Assembly: GCA_030272155.1 (NCBI GenBank) | Contig: CP126191.1 | Coordinates: forward strand, 9,694,501-9,758,500 | Direction: 5' to 3' | From: Tetradesmus obliquus | Lineage: Eukaryota; Chlorophyta; Chlorophyceae; Sphaeropleales; Scenedesmaceae | DNA: 64,000 nucleotides | Shown: positions 11,699 to 24,600 of the stretch, piece after piece | Position numbering within the stretch: the first letter of the stretch is position 1 | Layout of the letters: every line of letters begins with the position of its first letter | Made by a program: the position numbers and the translations under genes | Notes under the pieces: model-generated | Databases searched by the model: none | Seen by the model: only the letters and a program-made list of their open reading frames with translations | Told to the model about the DNA's origin: nothing

Positions 11699-14129
11699 GT
11701 GAGTTGTGGCTTGCATACAACAATATGCAGCTGGCTTCTGGTGGAAAAAAAATTCATCTACCGGCTGTGCTACCTGTTTGTGCAGCGGGGACGGTTCACA
11801 GGTGCAGCAGCTGAGGTTGCTGTCTTCAGCTTGCTGCGTCAGCCTGCAGTGGCACAGCTGGTGCTGCAGCTGCTGACAGTGCACACCATGCTGTTGCACC
11901 AGCAGCACAGCGAGCAGCAGCAGCAGCAGCATCCACGGCAGAGCAGCAAGCAGCAGCTGCGTGCAGACCTGCTGCCCATGTCTGCCTTCCACCAGCAACA
12001 GGACATGCTGCAGCTGCTGCCAGGCGGCCAGGCCTACCTGGATGCAGCAGGTCTGGCGGCAGCTGCGCCCTGTGCTGCTCGGGCTAACATGTTGGCGGCT
12101 GCACTGCAGATCATCCTGCAGTACTGTTGCATGCAGCAGGGAGCCTTAGCAACAGGCAGCATCACCCTTGTGCTGTCGCCAGCTGCTGTGCGGCTGGTGC
12201 TGGGGCTGCAGCTGCTGGCTGCTGGTGCAGTGCAGCGCCTGCAGCAGCTGCAGCAGCCGCAGCCTTTGTTGAGGACGCATCACCCTTTCAACCTGCTACT
12301 GACCAGCAATGCACTGCTGCAGAGGCAGCTGAAAGCAGTCCTGCAAGCTGGCCGCAGCTGCCTGCCACGGGAGGTGCTGCAGCAGGCTGGGCTGCAGCTG
12401 CTGCAGGCACTAGCAGCACCGCTGCAGCAGCTGCAGCTGACTTCTAGTGGCAGTGAATGGAGGACCATCGCTGTGCAGTCTGCTTCTGGCAGCCAGCCTG
12501 GCTCTCTCAGCCAGTTGCTGGCACTGAAAGCTGCTGCGCCTGGGCTTGAAGTGTCGCAGCTGGCCCAAGCCGCAAGTGGTGAGTTATTGCAGCTGCTGCA
12601 CACGAACGTGTTGCAGGCTGCATGTTGATCTGACAGTAGGACTGGGTGCCTAGCTAGCTGCTTGCCTGCAATCACACGGCAACTGCAGTGAGGGTGCTTT
12701 GTCTGGCTGCTTGCACATTTGCCTCAGGACACCAAAACGAGCAAGTTGAAGGCCAATTACCCCGGCTGCATAATGGTGATCCGGCCCATTGCAGCGTTGT
12801 GGGAGGCCTGTCTGCACAGTCCAGAACTAAGTGCATCTGTGCGCCTGCCTTTCACCTCCTGATGATGCAGGTTTGGATGCAGCACCAATGTTGAGCCTGG
12901 CAGCAGCACACCCAGAGGCCTTCACAGCCCTCATCGACTGCTACCTGCGCTCGCCAGTGCTGCAGGCAGCAGGCATGCTAGCCACAGCTGAGGTGCTTGC
13001 ACACGCAGCAGTTGCAGTGCTGGGCTCCAGCGACAGGCCACTTGGCGCATTGGGCAACACAGCAGCAGTGGCAGGCCTGGCTTCTGCAATAACCAGCTTC
13101 ACCAAGCGAACAGTGCAGCTAACCAAGGCTGCAGTATCGCTGCACAGGCAGCCAGGCGCAGCTGCTGGGGATGCAGCATCTGTGTACTTCCCTGCTGCCC
13201 TCATCCACATCACACGTGTGATACAGGACTGCATAGCTGGCAGCTTGGTCCATGCATTGCAGCGTGGCAGTGCTGCCAGCAGCAGTGGCAGCAGCGGCAG
13301 CAGCCAGGCTGTAGCAAGCGCTGCCCTGCTGGCTGTGGTGCTTGCGCGCAGCCTGGTGCAGCTGGCAGACGCAGCGCAGGCGTCAGGGCCCCAGCTGCTT
13401 TTCCGGAGCATCATGGCGCGTCCGGAGTTCAGCATGGCTTGGATGCCAGAGCAGGGTGACGAGGCAGTTGCTGTGGATGTGCCTGAACCCAGCGGCAGCT
13501 GTGCAGCACACAATGCACCCGGCCAGTGGCACATCTGGCAGACCCACATGCTGCAGGCTATGCAGCGGGTGCTGCTTGCATGTATAGGGACTGGCATGGC
13601 GCCGGCAGCACTAGCAGCAGCACCAGCAGGAGTTGCGGCCGCCACAGGGGCTGCAGCTGCAGATGATGCCAGTGCAGCCAGCAGCAGCAGCAACCCTGGT
13701 CACAGCAGCAGCTCCCAGGAGGTCAGCTGGGGCTACCTGCTGCGCCTGCAGCAGTGCAGCTCACGCTGGGCAGCAGCAGTGGCAGCGTTTGACACCAAGT
13801 GGCCTGGCTGGCGTGACTTGCCGGACTTGCTTGCTGCAATGGCAGCACGCAGCAATGAGGAAGAGCAGCAGGCCATGCAGCAGACGGAGCAGCAGTACAC
13901 AGACGCCCTGGAGCTGTGTAGGGCATTAACAGCTGCTGCACCGCTGCCGCTGGTGTGCAACAACCCCGGCTGCCACAGCCTCGAGCGCGTGAGTGAGGCT
14001 GCGGCTGCAAGCAAGCGTTGCGCAGGCTGCAAATGCCGCTACTGCAGTGCGGCGTGCCAGACAGCTGACTGGAAGCGGCACAAGCGCGCATGCAAGCGCA
14101 TGGTTGCTGCAGGAGAAACATGCACATGA
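10468..14129 (+). CDS. MYND-type zinc-finger protein, helical-repeat rich
   Basis: The C-terminus is a clear MYND finger: CNNPGC, a spacer, then RCAGCKCRYCSAACQTADWK and RHKRAC, giving the Cys/His zinc-ligand pattern, close to the stop at 14129. MYND fingers mediate protein-protein contacts. The upstream part is Leu/Ala/Gln-rich and probably helical, with no other recognised domain. Firm exons are 12871-14129 and the one before it ending at 12578 (phase 1, G|LDAAPML). Probable exons upstream are 10468 to 10986, 11246-11290 and about 11419-12578. The start is the ATG at 10468 (MRPAERANQ). The frame changes by -1 at two CAG tracts (10756-10803 and about 11660-11698). The second could instead be a 32-nt intron (11699-11730), far shorter than any other here. 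The 5' half of the model is therefore uncertain. Confidence 0.7.
10756..10803 (+). repeat. (CAG)16 tract
   Basis: A perfect CAG run inside the first exon of the MYND gene. Upstream coding sequence reads it as poly-Gln; downstream coding sequence is in the frame that reads it as poly-Ala. Confidence 0.9.
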
Positions 14130-14779
14130 AGTACAACCTTCCCTGCTTTGTGTGTGCTCCGCGCGGGTGAACCTGTTGTGCACAACCAGCGTGCAAACTT
14201 TTGTCATAAGTGGTGGTCAACCAGGCAATGTGGTGCAAGTCGCGAGGTTTGCCACATGCACAATTATGTGCATGCCAGTGGCAACTTGACTCAAGTTCAA
14301 GATGGCTTAAGACGTTCCTGCATAATATTGATGCATAGACAGCGTACCCTTCTCTTTGCTGATCTTTACTTGTGTTGTTTTTGGTTGAAGCAGTTGTGAT
14401 TTGAGAAGCAGTGTTGTATCACTCCCTGCCCTGACTGGACCTCCAGCGTTGGTCTGGAGTGAGTAGTGCCGTAGTGGTAGGGTTCTTGTGGGTTGAAATC
14501 GAATGCCAGAGCTGAACGCCTGTCCGAAGTGCGGCTCACACCAGCCGTCGTCGTATGACGCGTATATTTGCATCATTGAGACATTGAAAGCAGCGTGCGT
14601 GCAGCACTCGCCACCAGCAGGCACTACCCGCACCCCCGCACCATCGGCAGCGCGTTGATTAATTCACTTGGATTTCTAAATGATCTTAGGGTTAATAATG
14701 CTGCTTCAAAGTCAGGGTTGGTTTTGGCAGCTTTGATAGAGACTCGACCTCGTCCGCACCGGCCAGGACAGCCATAGAT
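14130..14779. other. Intergenic / UTR
   Basis: This is the 3' UTR of the MYND gene and the upstream region of the four-helix protein. No coding or RNA gene is supported. Confidence 0.45.
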
Positions 14780-16487
14780 ATGCGAACAGAAGTGATAGAG
14801 CTCTTGCCTAGGGCAGGGCAGGTATGTAACGTCCACACCATCGACCTTCGGTCCTTGCCAGGCTCAGAGGACTCATGCCTGGCAGTTGATAGGTAGTGCA
14901 GCAGGCGCTGCTGTGCCAACCTCTCACACTGCTGCCCCTGCCTGCAGGTTGTGTTCAGTGCCGTCTGCATTGCCACATCCAGCTCAATAGTGTTTCAGAC
15001 ACAGCCTCGCATCCCTGCTGGGATCTTGGTGGCGCTATGTGCAGCAGGCCTTGGGCTGGTGTGGTCCATGTTCAGGATCATCGTGCCAGTGTTCAGCCGG
15101 AAAGTTGGCAAGTAAGTGCTAACTGCCAGACGCCACCACACCTTACGTTGTTGTGTCTGGTGGCTGCATGCAGCAGCATTGGCTTAGAAAACTGCAGGAA
15201 CCTGCATCTGCAACTGTGGGTCTGCCTGGCACAGCCATGTCCCGCACCTTGGGGTGGCAAATACTGTGCTGCCGTGTACATTCAGCCGATGCTCAACCTT
15301 GTTTGCATCGACCAAAGCACAACAAGCTTGCTCCTGACTGTTCGCTGTGCAGCTCCCGCAGGCCTACTGCATGAATCCTTTGCATCGATTTGTAACGCTG
15401 TTTGAACTCTGCTGCTGCTTCAGGTCGCTGCCTGGCCTTATCGACTTGCTCATCTCAGCAGCGCTTGCAGGAAGCCTCATAGCAGCGGGCGCCACCACTG
15501 CTGCTGCCGGCGCATGCCATGCTCTACCTGACGGCACAGCCATCATTGTGCCTCGCTTCGGAAATGGCCCCTTACTAGGCAACAGCAGCAGCAACAACAG
15601 CCCGCCAAGCATAGAGTCTGCTACGTTTGTCATACCGCCTGCAGCAGTACACACAGCGGCAGGTTCACCGCTGCAGATGCCGCAGCCCCCTGGCAACCCT
15701 GCAGCATCTACTGCTGCACTGAGTTCAGCAGCTGTGGGCAGGAGGCGGGCCCGCCGCCTGCAGGGCCTGGCAAGCAGCAGCAGCAGCAGCAGCAGTGACG
15801 ATGCAGCTGTGCTTGTGAGCAGACTACCTGGCCTGCGGCGGCTGTTGGCACCAAGTACGCACCCACACACTAGCCTTTCTGCAGGAGGGCGTATACCCTT
15901 TGAGAGCATTATGATGATGATGCGGCAGGCCTGCAGTTCACATGTCACTCCTGCACTGCTTTACACCAGACCTTTCGCTTTGTCTACGCGACTGCAGGGT
16001 GCGTCATGTGTAGTTGCTGCAACATTATACTACCGAGCATGTGCTGCTGCTGTCTGATGCTGTGTGATGCTTTACTTGCGTTGCAGATGCAAAGCCGGCA
16101 CGCAACCCTGCGCTGCTGCTGTGCTCGGCTTGGGACGCCACCATCACCCTGTGCTTCATCAGCTTTATGTTTTTCGCAATCAGCGGAGCAATCGGCATTT
16201 TGGATGTGCGGCTGGGCAAGGGCCTGTTAGTTTTCAAACGCCGGACAGCTGCAGCAAAGGAGGCGCAGCTTGCAGGAAGCGAAGATGGTAGTGATACAGC
16301 AGCTGGCCCGATGCAGCGGGGGCTGCATGAGATTGACGGGGATGCGGATGTTATTATCGTGCCACTGTCGCAGCTGGCGGCTGGCAATGCTAGCGTGAGT
16401 GCGGCAACAGCTGCTTGGGGCCGCACCTCACTGGACCGGCTGATGTTGCATGCACGCGCAGCAGCTGAGGCCAGGGGCCAAGCATGA
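14780..16487 (+). CDS. Four-helix membrane protein, CASP-like/MARVEL-like topology possible
   Basis: Four exons join in phase: 14780-14821, 14948-15111, 15424-15854 and 16087-16487, giving 345 residues. The start MRTEVIELLPRAGQ is followed by hydrophobic segments VVFSAVCIATSSSIVF, GILVALCAAGLGLVWSMFRI, LIDLLISAALAGSLIAAGAT and ITLCFISFMFFAISGAIGIL. A long Ser/Pro/Ala-rich loop separates helices 3 and 4, and the tail is hydrophilic. Four helices with an Asp in helix 3 recall Casparian-strip-protein-like (MARVEL-related) proteins, but the match is weak and no diagnostic motif is certain. The first exon is only 42 nt; its ATG is followed by a clean GTATGT donor, which is why I chose it. Function is unknown; it probably sits in the plasma membrane or an endomembrane. 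Confidence 0.65.
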
Positions 16488-19400
16488 TGGGTGAGTGGTA
16501 TGCTTTAGCCAGAGCTGTGTAGCTGTGACAGGCTGCTGCTCGAGCTGGTGGTGTGCAGAGCTGAGGGTGTGTGGGCTCATGCAGGGGCTGCGCCATTGTG
16601 TACTGGCCAGGTGCTGCATCACACTCTGGTCCATTTGGCTGGGGAGTGATGTGAAGGTCAGTCTGGAGCAGTGAGAGGCATGAGGAGCAGAGTATGCAGT
16701 GCTTGACCCGATGTGTATGCCATATGCCGTATGCATAAAGTGCATGCGGCGCATCTTGGAGGTGTGCCTGATGGACCTGAGTGCATTTTGGCAACACGAT
16801 TGCGCACAGCGTTGCCAACTAGTCATTGCAGCTGCCGCAGTGTGGCGACCAGAGACGAGTGTTGTGTGGCTGTGCAGCTGAAGGCAGCAGCCGCAACCAC
16901 AGCCGCAGCAGCTGTGTGCGCGTGGCAAGCAGCAGAAGCAGCCTGTGGCGCATTGTGGCGCATTGCGCACCAGCTGGGGCATGAACCGTGCTGCATGGCA
17001 ATTTGCTTGCACAACAGCTTGGTTTGGAACATTTGTCAGATTGTGGGAACAGCATTTGGGGCGCGTGCCCTTGGCTGCAGCAGTAACGTGTTGGGGCGGG
17101 AGAGCCGGGTATGGGTCTGTGCTGTAGGGTGGGCGGTGTGGAGATGTGTAGAAGTAGGCCTGTGGGGGTGGTGGCGTGTGACTGTTGAGAGTTTCTGTGT
17201 GCCTTCTCAGAATGCTCCTGGTAGAGGAGCATGTACGTAAGGTATGCGGTTGTGTTTACGGTTACGGCTGAAATATAGGCCAAGCCGTAAGCCAACGCGT
17301 CCGCCAATGACTCTGCTAGTTCTCCCACTGCAGGGTGGTGACACATCAAAGAAATTGGCGATGTGCTTCTAAAGGACTGTTCGGTGTGCCTGTCAGGACG
17401 TGGCCAGGTGCAGCAGTCAGTTGGGGATGCGGGATGGTGTTGAAGTGTATGTCTCGCATTGCAGCAGCAGCCATGCATGTGCAGCATTAGCCATGCATGT
17501 GGAGAGCACGACGAGCACAGTGGCACCTGCAGTGAAAGCAGGCCCTGTGGACATGCAGGGCACGCTGCAAGCAGAGGGAATGTTGCACACATGGGTTGGG
17601 AGTAGAGTGGTGTTACTACGCATATTGCTGTATTAAACATCATGTTGTACATGAGTATGTCCTGTGTGTGTGCTGCCTCATACTTATCAAGGGGAAGAAC
17701 CTAGGTGCCCATCTCATTTGATGGGTTCAGGGTGATGGCTGACATCTTTTTGAAAGCTGGCAGATTGCAGCTGACCGCTTCATGCGCCTGCATGAAGTGG
17801 CGTGAGTTTGTGACTGGGCTGAGCACTGCATGCATGCACATCTGCAAAGATTGCTGGCGCTACGCCGCATGCACATGTGTGTTGATTCGGGGGCGGGACA
17901 TGCATGTGGCACATTGTCTGACATTGCATGCTGCCTTGCTGATTGTTTTGGGGCAGTATGCATGCGTGCCGGGCACAGCAACCATTGAATATAGGGAGGT
18001 CCGCAGTTAGTGCGTGGCGAGGGAGGCTGACATGCTTGTCGTTACATGCTGAGCATGTGGCCACTGCTGGCAGGCGCATGGTGTGGCAGGTTGGTGTCAG
18101 TCAAGATAGACACAAAGCCTTCTGCTTGCATGCACCACAGTCACATCGCCAACACATGCAGCACTTGGCCCCCAAAATGGGGTGTCAGCTGCTGTTCAAG
18201 CGCTGTACACCTGCATGGCATCGTACTTTTTGTGTCATGCCTGGTTTGCAGCATGCATCGCATCTGGGGCATTTGTCGGTAAGCTGCTGCATGATGCTTT
18301 GCAAAGCCCAGCACATGCGCAGCTGTGTGGCAGGGGTGGCTCCGCATCTGGCTGCTGACGGTACATTGGCTGTTCATGGCCGGATATTGGCACGCATGCG
18401 ATATTGAGGCATGTGCGCTGCACATCGTCTGCACCTGCAGTACTACTGACGCTTTTTGCTATGTTGCTGCATGCACTTGAGCACACACATCATGCACACA
18501 TGCCACACATCCTTGCCATCCATTGCCTGAACATCAGCGTGGGTTGATCATTCTGCGTCAAGTGCGCATGCACGGGGACAGCATGGTTTGCTGGCGGTGG
18601 CAAGCTTGGCAGACACCAAGCTGCAGCTGTGCTGCATCTCACGCTGCTGTTCGGATTTTCATGTATTGGCCACAACTGTGCTCCCATGCCTCGGTTGTGC
18701 TGGTACTGAGCACTACTGATGCTGCCTGCAGTGGAAGGCCTGGACCCACGTGCTCCAGGGTTTCATGATGCCACACCACCAAGTACTCTTTGGTTGCATT
18801 TTTTTGATACGCTAAACATTTCCAATTGCAAGGTCACGACACGTTTGTGCGCTGCTGGCTGGAACAGGTCTAAAGACCTAGAGCAGGTGACAGCTGCGAC
18901 TGGTGCATCGCGCACATGGGAGCAGCAACGTCCAGTAGTCACATCACCAATCTTCACCTATTACACGTGTGTAAGTGACCAGGGACGCTCGCGAAGGAAA
19001 AGGCTGTGTCGTCGGTGCACTTTTCCTCAATTACCGTCACTCCGGTCCCGGAACGTGGCACAGGCAAGTGGATACAGTCGAGATGCCATGATTTGCATGC
19101 GGTGAGCGGTGAACAGCGTGCCGCAAGTCGCAGACCTGTGCTGAGCAACCAGCAGCAACACGCAACAGCAGCAACCACCAGCAACACCCTAGAGCCTGAT
19201 TGCATCGGTGGAATCTTTCATGTAGTCAACATACCTTCCTGTTGAGTGGTGTTTTCAAGGGTCTGCTGGCCCATCAGGCAGCAAATCACCCTCTTGCTGC
19301 GCTCTGTGTCCCTGCTGTGCAGGTCCTGCAGTCATGTCATGACCTGGCGCTGCAACGCAGCAGCAGGGACATGCACTCCCTCCAGATGTGTCTCCGCAGG

Positions 19401-19512
19401 CACTGAACAACTTTAAACGCAGCACAGCCGTGCAGGCTGTCGAAACAGCGCCAGCAGCGCTTGCAGGAACAGCTGGCTGGGTTAGCCCTAAAGCTGGCCT
19501 TTTTCAGGCACC
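16488..19512. other. 3 kb without a supportable gene
   Basis: Short frames only, with no domain, no convincing exon and no tRNA. The stretch from about 17450 to 18500 is dense in TGCATG/GCATGC palindromic hexamers. The 3' UTR of the four-helix gene and the promoter and 5' UTR of the Dug fusion gene must lie within it. A non-coding transcript is possible but not shown. Confidence 0.45.
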
Positions 19513-21096
19513 ATGTGCCGCCTGATGGCCTATATCGGGCCTGCCAGGCTCATCGCAGATGTTGTGCTGTGTGAGTGTGAAACTGTTACCCATCACATCG
19601 TCAACATCATGCGCAGCAGCCGCATTATCAGCAGCAGCAGTTTTGCCGCACACGCATGCATGGCTTGTTGGAGCACCCTGCATGGCGTGCTTGGGTGCTG
19701 GCGTGTAATCAGCCCTGCATGTGGCGCGGCAACATGCATAAACTGTGATGACGGCAGAGCGTCGCTACTGCAGCTGCCACCCCCCAGCAGTGGTGCAGTG
19801 CAGTCTCCGCTCCCATGTGTCGTACCAGCAGTGCTGCAGCGCAGCCACTGTTTCCCAAACCTATCATAGCACCCAGCAGCAGCAGCGGCAGCGTCAGGGC
19901 GCAGCAGGAGCAGTGAGATTACTCGGAACTCAGCTGCATGCAGCTAACTACAACCTCAACAGTTGTACCATTCACTGGCACTCAACATCATGGTTTCCTG
20001 TCTGCACTTGCACCCCTGCAGGGCCTGACCGCTCCATCATCAAGCAGTCATACGATGCACGGGAGCGCCTGCAGGACCCCTCACTGCCCAACCACCTGGG
20101 CTTTGGCAATTTGAATGGCGATGGCTTTGGTATCGGCTGGTATACTAGTGATGAGCTGAGGGAGCGCGACCCCACGCCATGCATGTACAAGAGCATTACC
20201 CCGGCATGGTGCGCAGCAGCGACAGCAGCGGCGAGCAGCACCCAGCAGCAGAGAGTAGCGGCAGCGGCAGCAACAGAGAGCAGCCCAGTGGCGGCGGCAG
20301 CAGCAGCGACAAAAGCAGATACGTAGCAGCCGGCACCGGTGCCTCTGCAGTGACTGTCGCTGTGGCAGCATTGACTGTCGCTGTCGTGTGCTCGCAGCAC
20401 GGCACAGAGGGAGCTCGTTCTTGCAGCAGTGACGTTGCTGTGGCACTGCCGTCGCAGTTTTTCATCGGTTCATCATCATGTGCAGCTGTGCGGAGGCAGC
20501 AGTTATGTCTGGTGCAGCTGCCTTAGCAAGCTGCTGTTCCTTTATTCTTTTGTGCTCCTTACAACCTTACCAGCTACCTTCTGTGGCCCCTGCCTGCTTG
20601 CAGGAACAACGAAAACCTGGCGCGCCTGTCCTGCAAGATCATCTCTCCGCTGGTCTTCGCGCACGTGCGCGCAGCCTACCCTGGCATGCCAGTCAGCGAG
20701 CAGAACTGCCACCCCTTCCAGTGGGGACGGTACCTGTGGATGCACAACGGCGTGGTGGGAGGCTTCTCAAAGATCAAGCGGAGGCTGCTGGAGCAGCTGT
20801 CGGATGCAGCCTACAACAGCATCCAGAGCTTCCACTCAGACTCTGCGGTGTCATTTGCGGTGTTTTTGAACCACCTACCGAACCTGGTGCAGCAGCAGAG
20901 CCCGGACGTGCTGGTCAACGCGATGCAGGTGCGACTGAAACTGGTGTTTGACTGCTGGCCTGGCTGTATAATCGATGGCTGTGTCGATATCATATTGTCT
21001 AGCCGCTGTCATCCTTTTGCGCCTGCTACTGAACATGTCTCTGGCGTCAGCACGTGGGTGATAGCTCAGTGATATTGGCACTGGACTGCTGTACTT

Positions 21097-21130
<34 letters not shown>

Positions 21131-21648
21131 AGGCAGCTATTTCCACGATTTGCGAGGTGCAGGACGCCATGGGTGTGCGCGACATCTCGCTGCTCAACTT
21201 TGTTGTCAGCGACGGCTCCACCCTCATCGCCACACGCTTTGTGCGGCCTGAAACCGGGTCAGCAGCCACACTGTACTATGCAGAAGGCGCCTCCTTCGAC
21301 CGCCAGGAGCAGCAGCAGCAGCAGTCACAGCAGCAGCACACGTGCAGCCCAGCAGCAGGGTGCGGCCCATCAGCAGCAGCAGCAAATGGTACAGCTGGCG
21401 GTGACAGCGGCAGTGCAGATGAGGAGGTGCTGATTCCTGCAGGCACGGGTGCTGCTGGGGGCTTGGCTGGCGAGGACGGCTGCACTGTGTGCGGCAGCAA
21501 CAACCTGGTTGGCAGCAGCGTGCTGTGTGAGGCCAGCTACAGCATCAGCTACAGGGAGCGTGGCGCGCATGTGGCGTTTGTGGCTTCGGAGCCCATTACG
21601 GGCTCGACCACAGACTGGGTGAGTGGGCGAGAGCGCAGCAGCGGGAGA

Positions 21649-21686
<38 letters not shown>

Positions 21687-24600
21687 GTTTGCATATGCAG
21701 GCATTGAACGGGTGCCAGGTGTTGGATTTTGGCGAGGATCAGCCAGTGTTTTGGTCAGGGAAGCACTGAGAAAGGACACCCTAGCTGTGCGTAGTGCCGG
21801 CTGTGTTGCAGAGAACTGGTGCGATGCAGGAAACGCAAGCTTGCAGTTCTGCATGTTTCATCAAACTGCTCATGCACGGTTTGGGTGCATATCTCAACAT
21901 CCTGTGCACCTGGTCCCCTGCTGCTGCTGCTGCAAGGTGTGTGTGCCCAAGAACACGGTGCTGTGTGTCACACGGGAGAAGGGCGGCTTCCTGAGCATGT
22001 TGCAGAGCAGCGTGTCACTCAGCAGGGTGCCAGACCCGCGGCTGCAGGAGGTGCGGCGGGCTGGACATAAAGGCTTCTGTTGTAATGTGGTAGATGCGAT
22101 CATTTGATAGGACAGATGGGGTGGGGATGGGCAAATAGCAACGTCTGCTATGATACGCTTTGCAGTTTTTCAAATTTGCCGCCTTGCTGAAAATGTTGGT
22201 TGATGCCAGGCGCAGTTTCCTCACATGCACTGCTGGTCTTTGAACAGCGGCAGCGGGTGGCACAGAGAAGCTTGGCAGGCTCTGCTGGTCTGGCTGACAC
22301 AATTCATGTCACCATGTTTGTGGGCTGTGTGTGGTTTGCACTTGGTGGCACAGTGCAGCTTGACACGCATAGATGTTCTGGTTGACACCACCTAGTTCAC
22401 CATGTTGTTGTGCTTTGTGTGGCTTTACACTTGTTTTGCGCCGCACCTGTGTTGTGCTGTGCAGGTGTCAAGCTGCCTTGCGTCCATTGCTCAAGGCATG
22501 AACACCAAGAGCAGGGCCTGGGTGACGCGCAAGAACGGCCAGCAGCAGCAGCAGCAGTGTGCCAGCCAGCAGGGCGCGGCAGACCCCTTTGCACAGTCAC
22601 CCTTCCACGCCCTCATGGGTGACAGTGCAGCAGCAGCAGCAGCAGCAGCGGATGTGGCAGCAGGCAGCTTGATGGATGGGCTACTGGGGCTGAGCAGGGG
22701 CGCAATAGGTGGGCCTACTGCCGTTGTTCCAGTGTTTTGCAGTGTTCTGTTCTGTCTTGCTCTGGTCTGCTGTGCTGCTCAATCGCGCCTCCGTTGCAGC
22801 TGACCTTGTGCACACTGTGTGAGGTGACAGCAGCTTAATTACTTTCTGTCAAGTCATCCCAACCCGCTCAACCCACTCCACTCACCGCCCCATTGTTCCT
22901 TTTAATTCCCTGCAGAGCCGGAGACAGTATCCATGGAGGAGGAGCACCTGCTCACCGGCCACGCCAAAGCAGTGCTGGCCCTCGTAGTCGACGAGCCCTC
23001 CGGCCGCCTCTACAGCAGCAGCAGCGACGCCACCGTGCGAGCCTGGGGCCTAGCTGACATGGCCTGCGTGGCAGTTATCAGAGGCCACAGCAAGCCTGTG
23101 ACGCAGCTGCAGCTGCTGGGCGGCCGGCTGCTGTTTACTGCGGCTGGGGGTGCGGTGCGGGTGTGGGACACGTCCAGCTTTGTGTGCCTGGCCAAGATCC
23201 GCACCAGCTTCTACAGCGGCGCTATCCGCTCGATGCTGGTGAGCCATGTTCAGCCATGCGGGCGTTGCGGTTTCGAGCTGCCATGAGCAGTGTACATCTG
23301 CAGAGTGGCGGCAGTACACTAATCAGCAGCTCTTGTTAGTCTTGCTTGTGCTGCCGCATGCGGGTTTGCTCCCCATACCCACGTCATACATGTGCATGAC
23401 ATGGCATCAGGCCACATGCAACCGCACAGATACTCATGACACACACGCACACCATGTGGCACGCCGCACAGGTCACTTGTGACGGTACCATTCCACACAT
23501 TACAAATGCATGCACATGGTACGTGGCCCGTATGCAACACACGCACACCACAGTCATTCACCACACAAACGCCTGCTGCTTGTGGTGCAACCCCGCAGGT
23601 CACTGGTGACGGCACCATCTACGTGGGCCACCAGGACACCACCGTCAAGAAGTACCTGCCCATCAGCGCCGCAGCAGCAGCAGAGGCAGCAGGCACAGCA
23701 GGCGTGCCCTTCAGCCCGCGTGCAACAGGCGCGGGAGCAGCAGCAGCAGCAGCGGGCAGCGTGCGGCAGCCTGATGCGCAGACCGTGCCGTCATCGGGCC
23801 ATGTTGGGCCTGTGAATGACCTGGTGGCGTGCGGCAGCTACATCTGCAGTGCAGGTGGGGCTGCGGCGTGCATGTGCTGCTGGCTTTCTCAACTAAGAGC
23901 TGTGTAGTCATGATGCGGCGTACAACCTGTCACCTGGCCGCAGCTGCCATGTGCATTGTGTGCATGTACATCGCAGGTGCTTGTTGTCAGCTGTGCTTGA
24001 CATGCTCCTCCTAGCTGTTGCTGTACATGGCCTACGTTCTAACCGCCTGGTGCTGTGGTGTGCTGTGGTGTGCTGTGCTGTGCTGTGTGGTGCCCCTGCA
24101 GGTGGCGACACCACTGTGCGCGTGTGGCGCGCAAGTGATCTGGAGCTGGTGCGGGTGCTGCGCGGCCACAGGGGCAGCGTGCTGTGCCTGCTGGCAGTTG
24201 GCAGCATGCTGCTGAGCGGCTCCAGGGACAACACCATACGGTGGGTGGTGCTGGGTGTTTATGGGGCTGTGTGTGGGCAGGCCCCGTCGAGAAATACATG
24301 CTCACTATTGCGCTGTGCAGAAGTTGGGCCATCACGACCAACACGCCTGCAGGCGGCGGCCACACTTCGTGCATGCTAGCTCTGCTGCTGTCGCTTTGGA
24401 GGCATTGCGTTAGTTGCCGCAACATCATTTGCTTACAGACCATCAGTAATGTGAAAGCGCTGCAATACGTATGTGATAGTAGTCACATGTGCAGGGTGCG
24501 GGACTTGGACCTGGACTTCAAGTCTACTGCCACAAATCGACTGATACTTTGTTTTTGTTTGTTTCACTGTGTTCGCTACTGCACACTTGCAGGGTGTGGG

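Noticed and set aside
14460-14520. A-box-like TGCCGTAGTGG followed by GGGTTGAAATCGAAT
   Set aside because: The two boxes are only about 25 nt apart, too close for a tRNA, and no cloverleaf forms.
16428-17652. Several overlapping minus-strand frames downstream of the four-helix gene
   Set aside because: Cys/His/Thr-rich translations with no domain, no splice logic and no consistent start.
24489-24592. Exon 10 of the fusion gene starting at the first copy (24495)
   Set aside because: It replaces the WD40 Trp by Arg and loses the frame before the real exon; the 24593 acceptor fits phase 2 and the motif.
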